A stretch of 64,000 bases of DNA from JALZEG01 sp046263255 (GTDB lineage Bacteria > Actinomycetota > CADDZG01 > WHSQ01): NCBI GenBank assembly GCA_046263255.1, contig JBHELD010000012.1, forward strand, positions 5,536-69,535, read 5' to 3'. Under the pieces are notes generated by a model. It did no database searches. It was given only the letters and a program-made list of their open reading frames with translations, and was not told where the DNA came from. Below are positions 25,431 to 33,481 of this stretch, in pieces; within the stretch, counting starts at the first letter, position 1, and every line of letters starts with the position of its first letter. The translations under genes were made by a program, and so were the position numbers.

Positions 25431-25826
25431 ATGCCCCAGCACTCGATAGACCCGCACGAGCTCCCCTATGCCCCCGACAAGCTCCCGCTCAAGGAGGAGG
25501 TCGGCGCGGCCGGGTTCTTCGCCGTCGACATGAGGGCCGGCCGCGTCGTCGCCGTCGAGGACTTCCCCGAAGCCCGTGCCCCCTCGTGGAAGGTGTCGGT
25601 CGACTTCGGGCCGGTGATCGGCGTGCTGGAGACGAGCGCCAAGATCAAGAACTACAGCCCCGAGGAGCTGACCGGACGGATGGTGGTCGGCGCGGTCAAC
25701 CTCGGCACCCGCCGCATCGCGGGGTTCAGAAGTCAGTTCCTCGTCCTCGGCGCGCTGGATCCCGACGGGACCGTGCGGCTCCTGCAGCTCGAGGACTCGG
25801 TGCAGCCGGGCGCTCCCATCGCCTAG
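25431..25826 (+). CDS. csaA: CsaA-like tRNA-binding protein
   Basis: A 131-residue protein with an OB-fold EMAP/tRNA-binding domain: FFAVDMRAGRVVAVEDFPEA, SWKVSVDFGP and the C-terminal half VVGAVNLGTRRIAGFRSQFLVLGA. CsaA proteins are dimeric tRNA-binding, chaperone-like proteins; this is about 20 residues longer than Bacillus CsaA through an N-terminal extension. The start is preceded by a TAACTT box and no ribosome site. It ends 27 bases from the convergent transporter gene. Confidence 0.82.
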   Translation: MPQHSIDPHELPYAPDKLPLKEEVGAAGFFAVDMRAGRVVAVEDFPEARAPSWKVSVDFGPVIGVLETSAKIKNYSPEELTGRMVVGAVNLGTRRIAGFRSQFLVLGALDPDGTVRLLQLEDSVQPGAPIA

Positions 25827-25853
25827 CCGGCCGTGGCGCGCGTCGTACTCGCG

Positions 25854-26897
25854 CTAGGCCTTCTCCGCCCACGGCACGACGATCTCCTGCGAGATCAGCT
25901 TGACCGCGGCTGCCGCCGGTATCGCCATCAGCACGCCCGGGACGCCGAGCAGCGCCGCGCCGGTGAGGGCCGCGACGAGGACCGCGGCCGGAGAGAGGTC
26001 GACCGCCTTCGTCATCACGCGGGGAGCGATGAGGTAGTTCTCGACCTGCTGATAGAAGACGAAGAACGCGAGCGTCGCGATCCCGACCGGCAACGAGACG
26101 AAGAACGCGACGACGACCGCGGGAACGGCGCCGAGCGTCGCGCCGACGAGCGGGATCAGGTCCGCGATGGCGACCCACAGCGCCAGGGCGACGGGGAACG
26201 GAACGCCGACGATCGTGAGGAAGACGAACGAGACGACGCCGGCGATGACCGAGATCACGACGTTGCCGGCGATGTACCCGCCGATCTTCTGCAGGATCGG
26301 GTCGACGATGCTCTGCACGCGCTCACGCCTGCTCTTCGGGATCAGCTTCAAGCTCCCCTCGCGGATGCGAGCGAGGCTCAGCGAGAAGTAGACGGTGAGC
26401 ACGAGCACGGTGAGGGTGTTGAAGATCGTCGCGAGGACCGACCCCGCGACGCCCAGGATCGTCCCGAACGAGCCGCCGATCTGCGCCGGGATGTTCTCGG
26501 TCGCGCTGCGGAGCCGCTCCGCGATCGCCTGCTCGGACACGTACTCCTGGAGCCGCTCGTTGTTCTCGGCCAGGTCCTGGACGTAGCCCGGCAGGTCCCG
26601 CGCGAACTGGGTCACCTGCGAGACGAGCGGCGGGACCACGGCGGCGGCGAAGCCGGCGAGGAAGACGATGATGCCGAGAAGGATCACCAGGACCGCGTGC
26701 CCGCGCTTCAGCCCCCACTGCTGCAGCCGCCGGACGGCGGGGTCCATACCCACCGCGAGGAACGCGGCGACGAAGACGAGCATGAGGAGGCTGCGCACGA
26801 GGTACACGCAGTAGACGAAGAGAACGGCGATCGAACCGACGACGACGATCTTGAAGATGTCCTTCGCGCTGATCCGGCTCGATGCCGCCGCGGCCAT
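25854..26897 (-). CDS. AI-2E/PerM-family membrane transporter
   Basis: A 347-residue protein with about eight membrane spans and the conserved PerM/TqsA features: PAVRRLQQWGLKRGHAVLVI, a periplasmic-like amphipathic helix region (about 80-150), SVIAGVVSFVFLTIVGVPF, LWVAIADLIPLVGATLG and the C-terminal LIAPRVMTKAVDLSPAAVLV. The family includes autoinducer-2 and Na+(Li+)/H+ transporters, so the substrate is open. The ATG follows TACACT (minus strand, 26904-26909) by six bases, another leaderless layout. It is downstream of nothing on its strand within 30 bases except the response regulator ending the opposite way round the operon. Confidence 0.88.
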   Translation of the reverse strand: MAAAASSRISAKDIFKIVVVGSIAVLFVYCVYLVRSLLMLVFVAAFLAVGMDPAVRRLQQWGLKRGHAVLVILLGIIVFLAGFAAAVVPPLVSQVTQFARDLPGYVQDLAENNERLQEYVSEQAIAERLRSATENIPAQIGGSFGTILGVAGSVLATIFNTLTVLVLTVYFSLSLARIREGSLKLIPKSRRERVQSIVDPILQKIGGYIAGNVVISVIAGVVSFVFLTIVGVPFPVALALWVAIADLIPLVGATLGAVPAVVVAFFVSLPVGIATLAFFVFYQQVENYLIAPRVMTKAVDLSPAAVLVAALTGAALLGVPGVLMAIPAAAAVKLISQEIVVPWAEKA

Positions 26898-26903
26898 AGA
26901 CGG

Positions 26904-26909
26904 AGTGTA
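26904..26909 (-). promoter_or_regulatory. Leaderless -10 box (TACACT) for the PerM-family gene
   Basis: Reading the minus strand, TACACT is followed by six bases and the ATG at 26897. The box lies in the 18-base gap after the response regulator gene, so the transporter has its own promoter. Confidence 0.5.
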
Positions 26910-26915
26910 CGGGCG

Positions 26916-27287
26916 TTACCCGTTCGGGAGGTGCTTTGCCACGAGCGCGAGCAGGTCGTCGTACTTGAACGGCTTGATGAGGTAGTCGTGCGAGCCGACG
27001 ACCTCGGCCTTGCGGAGGGTCGGGGGGCTCGAATGCGCGGACATCATCACGACCGGCGTCTCGGCGAACTCCCGCCGCGAGCGCAGCGTCCTGAGCACCT
27101 CGAACCCCTCTGCGTCGGGAAGCCGGATGTCGAGGAGGATCAGCGCCGGCCTGATCTCGAGCGCGCGGGCGACTGCCTCCGCCGCCGTCGATGCCTCCTC
27201 GACCGCATAGCCGCTGCCCTCGAGCGTCATCCTCACCAGCAGCCGGAGGTCGGGCTCGTCGTCTACTACGAGGATCGTCTGCGTCAC
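26916..27287 (-). CDS. Single-domain response regulator
   Basis: A 123-residue receiver domain: acidic pair D9/D10 (VVDDEPDL), phosphoacceptor D53 (LILLDIRLPD), switch Ser in VVMMSAHS and Lys in YLIKPFKYDD. There is no output domain, so it probably acts by protein contact or as a phosphate relay. The GTG start overlaps the stop of the upstream kinase gene by four bases (GTGA), the same coupling seen in the kinase/HD-GYP pair at 4.9 kb. Confidence 0.92.
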   Translation of the reverse strand: MTQTILVVDDEPDLRLLVRMTLEGSGYAVEEASTAAEAVARALEIRPALILLDIRLPDAEGFEVLRTLRSRREFAETPVVMMSAHSSPPTLRKAEVVGSHDYLIKPFKYDDLLALVAKHLPNG

Positions 27288-29383
27288 TCCGCGCTCTTCA
27301 GCTTGACGCAGAACCGCGCGCCGGTCGGCCGGCGCGGCTCGTGCCAGATCTCGCCGCCGCACGCCTCGACGAGCATCTTCACGATCGCGAGGCCCAGCCC
27401 CGACCCGCCGGTCGTCGACGAGGTCGAGCCGCGCGAGAACGGCTGGAAGAGCTCGCCGACCAGCTGGTCCTCGACCCCCGGCCCGTCGTCGGACACCGAC
27501 AGGATCACGTCGCCGTTGCGCCGCCCCCCGCTGAGCGAGATGTTCGGGCCCCCGTACCGGTAGGCGTTAGTCAGCAGGTTCGTCACCACCTGGTCCAGCC
27601 GGTGCCGGTCGGCAAGCGCCACGGGCGTGTCGTCCACCTCGACCTGTACCCGGCGGCCGTCGGGAGGCGGCGTGTTGGCGACGACCTCGCGCGCGAGCTT
27701 GTCGATCGGGACCGGCTCGATGTCGACGCTGACCTGCCCGGCCTGGAGCTTCGACAGGTCCAGAAGGTTCTCGATCAGCACCGCCAGGCGGTCGCCGGAT
27801 CGCGTCATCGCGTCGAACATCGTCTGGAGCTTGCTCTCGTCGAGACGGTGCCGCGCGCGCGACAGCATCTCGACGAAGCCCAGCAGCGACGTCAACGGCG
27901 TGCGCAGCTCGTGGGCGGCGTTGGCGATGAAGCGCTCCCGTAGAGCGTCCTGCTCCTTCTGCTCCGTGACGTCCTGGAGAGTCCCGATCATCGCGGTGGG
28001 CCGCCCGGTGGCGTCCTTCACGACCTTGCCGCGGGTGTGCACGATCATCACGGAGCCGTCGCGGCGCACGAAGCGGTGCTCGTAGTCGAGGGAGTGTCCC
28101 TCCTCGAGCGCTCTCCGCGACTGTTCCTGCGCGATCTCGCGGTCCTCGGGGTGCATATGCCGCTGGTACACGTCCGACGTGGGCTCGAACTCCCCCGGCT
28201 CGAACCCCAGCATCCGGTACATCTGATCGGACCACGTGATGCGGTCGCGCTCGATGTCCCACCGCCAGCTGCCGGTGCGCGCGATCTGCTGCGCCTCGAG
28301 CAGCTGCTCGGTGAGCTGCCGCTCTCTGCGCGAGTGCTCGGTGCGCGCGAGCGCGAGGTCGGCGAGCAGCGCGAGGCGGCGCAGCTCGTCGGTCTCCTCC
28401 TGGCCGAAGAACGGCGTGTACGGGCTGGTGACGACTACGAGCTTCCCCGACCTCATCGGCACGGCGACCGTCCCGGTGCCCTCGGGCGGCGTCTCGGCGC
28501 CGCCGGTCGCGAACGATGCCGCGAGGTCCGCGGCCTCACGGGGGCTGAGGCCTTGCACTCCGGTGACCGCACCCTCTCGGTCGAGGATCAGCGACCCGCG
28601 GCCCGCCGTCAGCTCGGTGACCTCGGGCAGCAGGATGTCGGTGATGTCCGCGGGGGACATTGCCTCCATCAACGCGAACTCCGCCTCCTGCAGGCGCGCG
28701 GTTCCCGCCTGCCGCCACGCGTTCCGCACGAAACCCGGCGGGGCGAACCCCAACAGGAAGAACGGCCCCGTGGCGAGCGCGAGGATCGCGGTGCCGATCT
28801 GCGTGCCGGTCACCTCTTCGCTCGACGTCGCGGTGCCGGCGACGACGAGCGTGATCGCGAGGCCCGCGGCGCCGATGCTCATCGTCCTCATGCGCCTCCG
28901 CGCGACGACGGGCTGGCCGCGCCCGGCCCGCCAGAGCCGGAACGTGACGGTGCCGAGGAGGATCACCCACTGCGTCAACAGCAGGTAGACGTACGCCCGG
29001 AAGGAATCCGTGCGCGGCTCTCCCACCTCCGGGAAGTGGTCGAGGAGGAACGTCCAGACGATCGTCGCACCGGTGAGTAACGCCGCGATCGCGTGCAACA
29101 CCCGGCCCGGCGACTCGAACGCCGCCATGAACCGGAACATGAAGTAGGGGAACAGCACGAGCGCGACGATGATCGCTCGGCGCATCACGTCGACCAGCGG
29201 AGCGTCGCTGTGCTCGGGCAGAAGCTCCGAGATCAAGATCACCGACGCGAACGCGCTGAACGTGGCGGCGACCCATCCGGCGGGCTCGCCGCCGCGCCGG
29301 CGCCACTGGATCAATGCGATCAACCCCAGCGCGACGTACAGGGCGAGCTGTACGTAGCCCAGGACTTCGTGAAGCCTTTCCAA
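27284..29383 (-). CDS. Membrane PAS histidine kinase
   Basis: About 699 residues: six to seven N-terminal membrane spans (about 10-240), a GAF-like domain (about 250-350), a PAS/PAC domain (TGSWRWDIERDRITWSDQMY to DVTEQKEQD, about 358-478), a HisKA box with NAAHELRTPLT (His near 491) and an ATPase domain with DDGPGV and GGSGLGL. The TTG at 29383 is preferred over GTG 29485 because a TACAAT box (29416-29421) would start transcription between them and GGAG precedes the TTG. It is coupled to the receiver protein downstream. The stimulus is unknown. Confidence 0.88.
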   Translation of the reverse strand: MERLHEVLGYVQLALYVALGLIALIQWRRRGGEPAGWVAATFSAFASVILISELLPEHSDAPLVDVMRRAIIVALVLFPYFMFRFMAAFESPGRVLHAIAALLTGATIVWTFLLDHFPEVGEPRTDSFRAYVYLLLTQWVILLGTVTFRLWRAGRGQPVVARRRMRTMSIGAAGLAITLVVAGTATSSEEVTGTQIGTAILALATGPFFLLGFAPPGFVRNAWRQAGTARLQEAEFALMEAMSPADITDILLPEVTELTAGRGSLILDREGAVTGVQGLSPREAADLAASFATGGAETPPEGTGTVAVPMRSGKLVVVTSPYTPFFGQEETDELRRLALLADLALARTEHSRRERQLTEQLLEAQQIARTGSWRWDIERDRITWSDQMYRMLGFEPGEFEPTSDVYQRHMHPEDREIAQEQSRRALEEGHSLDYEHRFVRRDGSVMIVHTRGKVVKDATGRPTAMIGTLQDVTEQKEQDALRERFIANAAHELRTPLTSLLGFVEMLSRARHRLDESKLQTMFDAMTRSGDRLAVLIENLLDLSKLQAGQVSVDIEPVPIDKLAREVVANTPPPDGRRVQVEVDDTPVALADRHRLDQVVTNLLTNAYRYGGPNISLSGGRRNGDVILSVSDDGPGVEDQLVGELFQPFSRGSTSSTTGGSGLGLAIVKMLVEACGGEIWHEPRRPTGARFCVKLKSAE

Positions 29384-29415
29384 GAAGTCTCCGATCGCGG
29401 GAACCCGGGGAACAG

Positions 29416-29444
29416 ATTGTAGGTTCGTTTCACCCGGCGTGCGA
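29416..29444 (-). promoter_or_regulatory. Sigma-70-like promoter for the kinase/regulator operon
   Basis: Minus strand: TCGCAC (29439-29444), 17-base spacer, TACAAT (29416-29421). The expected transcription start near 29409 lies upstream of the TTG start chosen for the kinase and downstream of the alternative GTG. Confidence 0.45.
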
Positions 29445-29516
29445 GGATTCGCACGCGCAGCTCCGTTCCGGGAAACGAGGAACACGTCTCCGGCCGGCTA
29501 CACGTGACGTCCGCTG

Positions 29517-29522
29517 TAACTT
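29517..29522 (+). promoter_or_regulatory. Leaderless -10 box (TAACTT) for the DNA ligase
   Basis: TAACTT is followed by six bases and GTG at 29529. The ten bases CTGTAACTT plus flanks resemble the csaA-like promoter at 25416-25424. Confidence 0.55.
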
Positions 29523-29528
29523 GCGGTC

Positions 29529-30500
29529 GTGGGAGACCTCAGGGCGAAGCTGAACGCGAACGACGCCGGAGCCGTTCGCAGGCGCGCTCAACCGTCATGG
29601 GTCGAGCCGATGCTCGCGACGCTGACGAAGGACTACTTCTCGGATCCCGAGTGGGTCTTCGAGCCCAAGCTCGACGGGGTCAGGTGTCTCGCTTTCAAGA
29701 AGGGTGGCTCGATCAAGCTGCTCTCGCGCAACAAGCTCGACCTCACGCCGACCTATCGCCCGGTCGCGGACGCGCTCGCGGCGCAGGACGCGAGCTTCGT
29801 CGTCGACGGGGTGATCGCCGCGGTACGCGGAGAGCTCACGAGCTTCTCGTTGCTGCAGCAGGTCCACCGCCAGAACGTGCCCGCGGTCTACTTCTGCTTC
29901 GACCTGCTGCACCTCGACGGGTACGACGCGACGGCGCTTGCGTTGACGACGCGCAAGCAGCTGCTGTCGGAGTCGGTCAGGTTCGACGACCCCCTGCGGT
30001 TCGTGAGCCACGTCGAGGAGGAGGGTGAGACCTACTACCGCGAGGCGTGCAGACGCGGCTGGGAGGGGCTCATCGCGAAGCGCGCGTCCAGCCGCTACGC
30101 GCAGGGCCGCTCGAAGGACTGGCTCAAGTTCAAGTGCTCGTTCGAGCAGGAGCTCGTCGTCGGCGGCTACACGGAGCCACAGGGGGCGCGGTCGCACTTC
30201 GGCGCGCTGCTCGTGGGGTACTACGACGGCGCAGGTGATCTCGTCTACGCGGGCAAGGTCGGGACCGGCTTCACGCAGGCGACGCTTGCGGACCTGCACG
30301 CGCGGATGAGGGCGCTGGAGCAGGACGACTCGCCGTTCGCCGGACGCCCGCCGGTGCGGAAGGGGGCGCACTGGCTGAAGCCCCGGCTCGTGGCGCAGCT
30401 CGCTTTCAGCGAGTGGACGTCGGACGGCAAGCTCCGCCACCCGCGTTTCCTCGGGCTCCGAACGGACAAGAAAGCGCGCGACGTGGTGCTCGAAGGATAA
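29529..30500 (+). CDS. ATP-dependent DNA ligase (LigD ligase-domain type)
   Basis: A 323-residue stand-alone ligase with adenylation domain (about 20-215) and OB-fold domain (220-323). Motif I is FEPKLDGVR with nucleophile Lys47; later motifs are YFCFDLLHLDG, EGLIAKR and DWLKFKC. These proteins seal breaks in NHEJ-type repair, usually as a LigD domain with Ku; no ku, primase or nuclease gene is here. Oddity: the expected DGE motif (metal-coordinating Glu) reads VVDGVIAAV, a Glu-to-Val change by a single base (GAG to GTG). It may lower activity or be a sequence error. Leaderless GTG start. Confidence 0.88.
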   Translation: MGDLRAKLNANDAGAVRRRAQPSWVEPMLATLTKDYFSDPEWVFEPKLDGVRCLAFKKGGSIKLLSRNKLDLTPTYRPVADALAAQDASFVVDGVIAAVRGELTSFSLLQQVHRQNVPAVYFCFDLLHLDGYDATALALTTRKQLLSESVRFDDPLRFVSHVEEEGETYYREACRRGWEGLIAKRASSRYAQGRSKDWLKFKCSFEQELVVGGYTEPQGARSHFGALLVGYYDGAGDLVYAGKVGTGFTQATLADLHARMRALEQDDSPFAGRPPVRKGAHWLKPRLVAQLAFSEWTSDGKLRHPRFLGLRTDKKARDVVLEG

Positions 30501-30518
30501 GAAAGGCTGCACGCTCAC

Positions 30519-33224
30519 ATGCCCGACCCGAAGACCTGGGGCGTGGACACCGGCTACGTCGACGCCCGGGAGGAATGGAAGGAGGCTCCGTCCGAGACGA
30601 TCGCGGCGGTCCTCCAGGCGATGGGCGCAGACGACCTCGAGCCTCCGGAGTCCCCCGTCGTGGTGGCGCGCGCGGGGCGGCCGGTCGACCTGGGAGAGGC
30701 CGTCGAGATCCGCTTCGAGGACGGCGGGGCGGCATCGCTCGATGGCGACCTCCCGCGCGACGCGCCCCTCGGCTACCACCGGCTCGTCGATCGTGACGGC
30801 CGCGAGCGGGATCTGATCCTGAGCCCCGGCACGTGCTGGTCTCCCGCAGGGCTGCGGTCGTGGGGTTGGACCGTCCAGCTGTACGCGGCGCGCTCGACCC
30901 GGAGCTGGGGCCTGGGCGACCTGGGCGACCTCGCCGAGCTCGGCCGCTGGGCCACCGGGACCGGCGCGGACGTGATCTTGCTGAACCCCCTCCACGCCCC
31001 GAAGCCCGGTCCCCAGCAACCGAGCCCCTACTTCCCGTCGAGCCGAAGGTGGCGAAACCCGCTCTACGTCCGGATCGAGGACGTGCCGGGGGCGCGCGGG
31101 CCGGCGGGCGACCTCGACCGTCTCGCGTCGCAAGGCCGCAAGCTCAACGCGGGCGACCGGATCGACCGCGACGAGGTCTACCGCCTGAAGATGGAGGCGC
31201 TCGAGACGATCTGGCGCCGGAGGAGAGAGCCCGACGAGAGGTTCCACCGGTTCCGCGCGCGCTGCGGCTCGTCGCTTACGGACTTCGCGACGTACATGAC
31301 GCTCGTCGAGCACCACGGCGGGGGGCCTGCGGCGTGGCCGGAGAAGCACCGCGACCCGGGCCGCCCCGCGGTGACGAGGTTTCGCGTCGAGAACGAGGAA
31401 CGCGTGCTGTTCCACGAGTGGGTGCAGTGGCTCCTGGAGGAGCAGCTCCTCGCCGCCGGCGCCGAGACGGGGATCGTGCACGACCTCGCGATCGGGGTCG
31501 ACCCAGACGGCGCAGACGCATGGCTGTGGGGCGACGTCTTCGCGCGCGACGTCAAGGTCGGCGCGCCGCCGGATCTGTTCAACTCCCACGGCCAGGACTG
31601 GCGACTGCCGCCGTTCGACCCCTGGCGGTTGCGCGGCGCGTCGTACCGTCCGTTCGTCGAGACGCTGCGCGCGAACCTCACCGGCGCGGCAGGCCTCCGG
31701 ATCGACCACGTCATGGGCCTCTTCCGGCTGTTCTGGATCCCCGAGGGAGCGGGACCGACCGAGGGCACCTACGTGCGGTATCCGTACGAGGACCTGCTCG
31801 ACATCCTGGCGCTCGAGAGCCACCGCGCCGAGGCGTACGTGATCGGCGAGGACCTCGGGACGGTTCCCGACGTCGTGCCGGCGCAGATGGCGGAGCGGAA
31901 GATGCTCTCGTACCGGCTGCTGTGGTTCGACGAGAACCCCCGTGCTTACCCGGAGCTGTCGCTTGCCGCGGTCACGAACCACGACCTCCCCACGGTGGCG
32001 GGGATGTGGACCGGCGACGACCTCCGGGAGCAGCGCGACCTCGGCCTCGACCCGAACGAGGAGGCCGAGCGCGACGTGCGGGAACGGTTCAAGAAGGCGA
32101 CCGGCTTGGACGACTCGGCGCCTCCCGAGGACGCGGTGAGAGAGGCGTACGGGCTGCTCGCGGCGGCGCCGAGCGCGGTCGTCGTCGCGACGCTCGAGGA
32201 CGCGCTCGCGGTGCGGCGGCGGCCGAACCAGCCCGGCACCACCGGCGAGCGCCCCAACTGGTCCATGCCGTTGCCCGTGCCGATCGACGACCTCCCGACG
32301 AGACCGCTCGCCAGGAGCGTCGCGCGCACGCTCGCGCGCGGGCGCCGCTCGGCGGCCGCGGACGCGGCGCCGGAGATCGCGCACGCATACGCGTCGCTGA
32401 GCGAGGTGAAGCTGCACTACGCCGAGGCGGGGGCCGGGCCCCTCGTCGTGATGCTCCACGGCTACCCCGACTTCTGGTACTCGTGGCGCCACCAGATTCC
32501 CTATCTCGCCGCGCGCGGCCTCCGCGTCGTCGCGCCGGACATGCGGGGATACAACCTGTCCGACAAGCCGAAGGGCGTCGGCGCGTACCGCGTCGAGAAC
32601 CTCGTGCGCGACGTGCGGGAGCTCGTCGAGGCGCTGGGCGAGCCGCGCGCGCACGTCGTCGGACACGATTGGGGGGGCGTCGTCGCGTGGTACTTCGCGA
32701 TGGCGCACCCGGCGCTGCTCGACAGGCTCGCGATCCTGAACGCGCCGCACCCCCAGCGCTACGTCCGCGCGATGAGCCCGCGCCAGGCGATGAAGAGCTG
32801 GTACATCGGTTTCTTCCAGCTGCCGTTCCTGCCGGAGCGGTTCGTCTCCGCGAACGACTTCGCCATCCTGCGCAAGCTGTTCCGCCACGACCCCGCTCGC
32901 CGCGACGCGTTCACGGACGAGGACGTCGAGCTCTACGTGGAGGCCGCGCGCCGCAGCGACGACCTGCGCTACCCGATCAACTACTACCGGGCGCTGCTCC
33001 GGCCGAACCCGCTGCCGGCGCTACGGTGGCGCGCGATAGACCATCCCGTCCAGGTCGTCTGGGGAGACGGGGACAGGTTCCTGGAGAGGTCGCTGGCGGA
33101 GCCGGACCCTCGCTGGGTGCGCGACGTGAGGGTGCGCCACTTCCCCGAGGCGAGCCACTGGGTGCACCACGACGACCCGGCCACCGTGAACGGGTTGCTG
33201 GCGGAGTTCTTGGCGGGGGGCTAG
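30519..33224 (+). CDS. malQ: Fusion of 4-alpha-glucanotransferase (GH77) and epoxide-hydrolase-like protein
   Basis: A single frame of 901 residues with no stop between two full enzymes. Residues 1-~610 are GH77: WTVQLYAARSTRSWGLGDL, the nucleophile Asp in LRIDHVMGLFRLFW, acid/base Glu in YVIGEDLGTVP and TNHDLPTVAG. Residues ~625-901 are an alpha/beta hydrolase of the epoxide hydrolase type: oxyanion HGYPDFWYSW, nucleophile Asp in VGHDWGG, NAPHP and the C-terminal catalytic His in EASHWVHHDDP. GH77 rearranges alpha-1,4-glucans; the hydrolase substrate is unknown. The only in-frame candidate start for a separate hydrolase is the GTG of VKLHYAEAG, already inside its first strand. Nineteen bases downstream of the ligase. 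Confidence 0.85.
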   Translation: MPDPKTWGVDTGYVDAREEWKEAPSETIAAVLQAMGADDLEPPESPVVVARAGRPVDLGEAVEIRFEDGGAASLDGDLPRDAPLGYHRLVDRDGRERDLILSPGTCWSPAGLRSWGWTVQLYAARSTRSWGLGDLGDLAELGRWATGTGADVILLNPLHAPKPGPQQPSPYFPSSRRWRNPLYVRIEDVPGARGPAGDLDRLASQGRKLNAGDRIDRDEVYRLKMEALETIWRRRREPDERFHRFRARCGSSLTDFATYMTLVEHHGGGPAAWPEKHRDPGRPAVTRFRVENEERVLFHEWVQWLLEEQLLAAGAETGIVHDLAIGVDPDGADAWLWGDVFARDVKVGAPPDLFNSHGQDWRLPPFDPWRLRGASYRPFVETLRANLTGAAGLRIDHVMGLFRLFWIPEGAGPTEGTYVRYPYEDLLDILALESHRAEAYVIGEDLGTVPDVVPAQMAERKMLSYRLLWFDENPRAYPELSLAAVTNHDLPTVAGMWTGDDLREQRDLGLDPNEEAERDVRERFKKATGLDDSAPPEDAVREAYGLLAAAPSAVVVATLEDALAVRRRPNQPGTTGERPNWSMPLPVPIDDLPTRPLARSVARTLARGRRSAAADAAPEIAHAYASLSEVKLHYAEAGAGPLVVMLHGYPDFWYSWRHQIPYLAARGLRVVAPDMRGYNLSDKPKGVGAYRVENLVRDVRELVEALGEPRAHVVGHDWGGVVAWYFAMAHPALLDRLAILNAPHPQRYVRAMSPRQAMKSWYIGFFQLPFLPERFVSANDFAILRKLFRHDPARRDAFTDEDVELYVEAARRSDDLRYPINYYRALLRPNPLPALRWRAIDHPVQVVWGDGDRFLERSLAEPDPRWVRDVRVRHFPEASHWVHHDDPATVNGLLAEFLAGG

Positions 33225-33228
33225 GGAG

Positions 33229-33432
33229 TTACCAGGCCGGCGGGTCGCTGGCCGGGAACGAGTCCTTCGACTCCTCGTCCGCCTTCTCGTCGTCCGTCAG
33301 AGCTTTCCCCTTACGGCTCGGGTCGTCGCCGCGGCCCTCGTCCGCGTTCGCGTCACCGGGCGGCGTCGAGCCCGGCGGGATCCGTTCGGTCGACTCCGTC
33401 GTCTCGCCCTGCTTCTGGGGATCCTGTGACAT
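33229..33432 (-). CDS. Small acidic protein with DSFPASDPPAW tail
   Basis: A 67-residue hydrophilic protein rich in Glu, Asp, Pro and Thr, ending EESKDSFPASDPPAW. The tail is shared with the 51-residue protein at 7125-7280; the N-terminal parts differ. ATG with GAGAGGAGCC before it. Predicted disordered and cytoplasmic; function unknown. It sits end-to-end with the glucanotransferase fusion, four bases apart. Confidence 0.75.
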   Translation of the reverse strand: MSQDPQKQGETTESTERIPPGSTPPGDANADEGRGDDPSRKGKALTDDEKADEESKDSFPASDPPAW

Positions 33433-33481
33433 GGCGGCTCCTCTCGTCGCGACGCCTTCGCGCGTTCCTACCCCGCAGGAC

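Noticed and set aside
29595..32888. A minus-strand frame of about 1,100 codons opposite the ligase and glucanotransferase
   Set aside because: Antisense shadow; the plus strand has clear catalytic motifs throughout.
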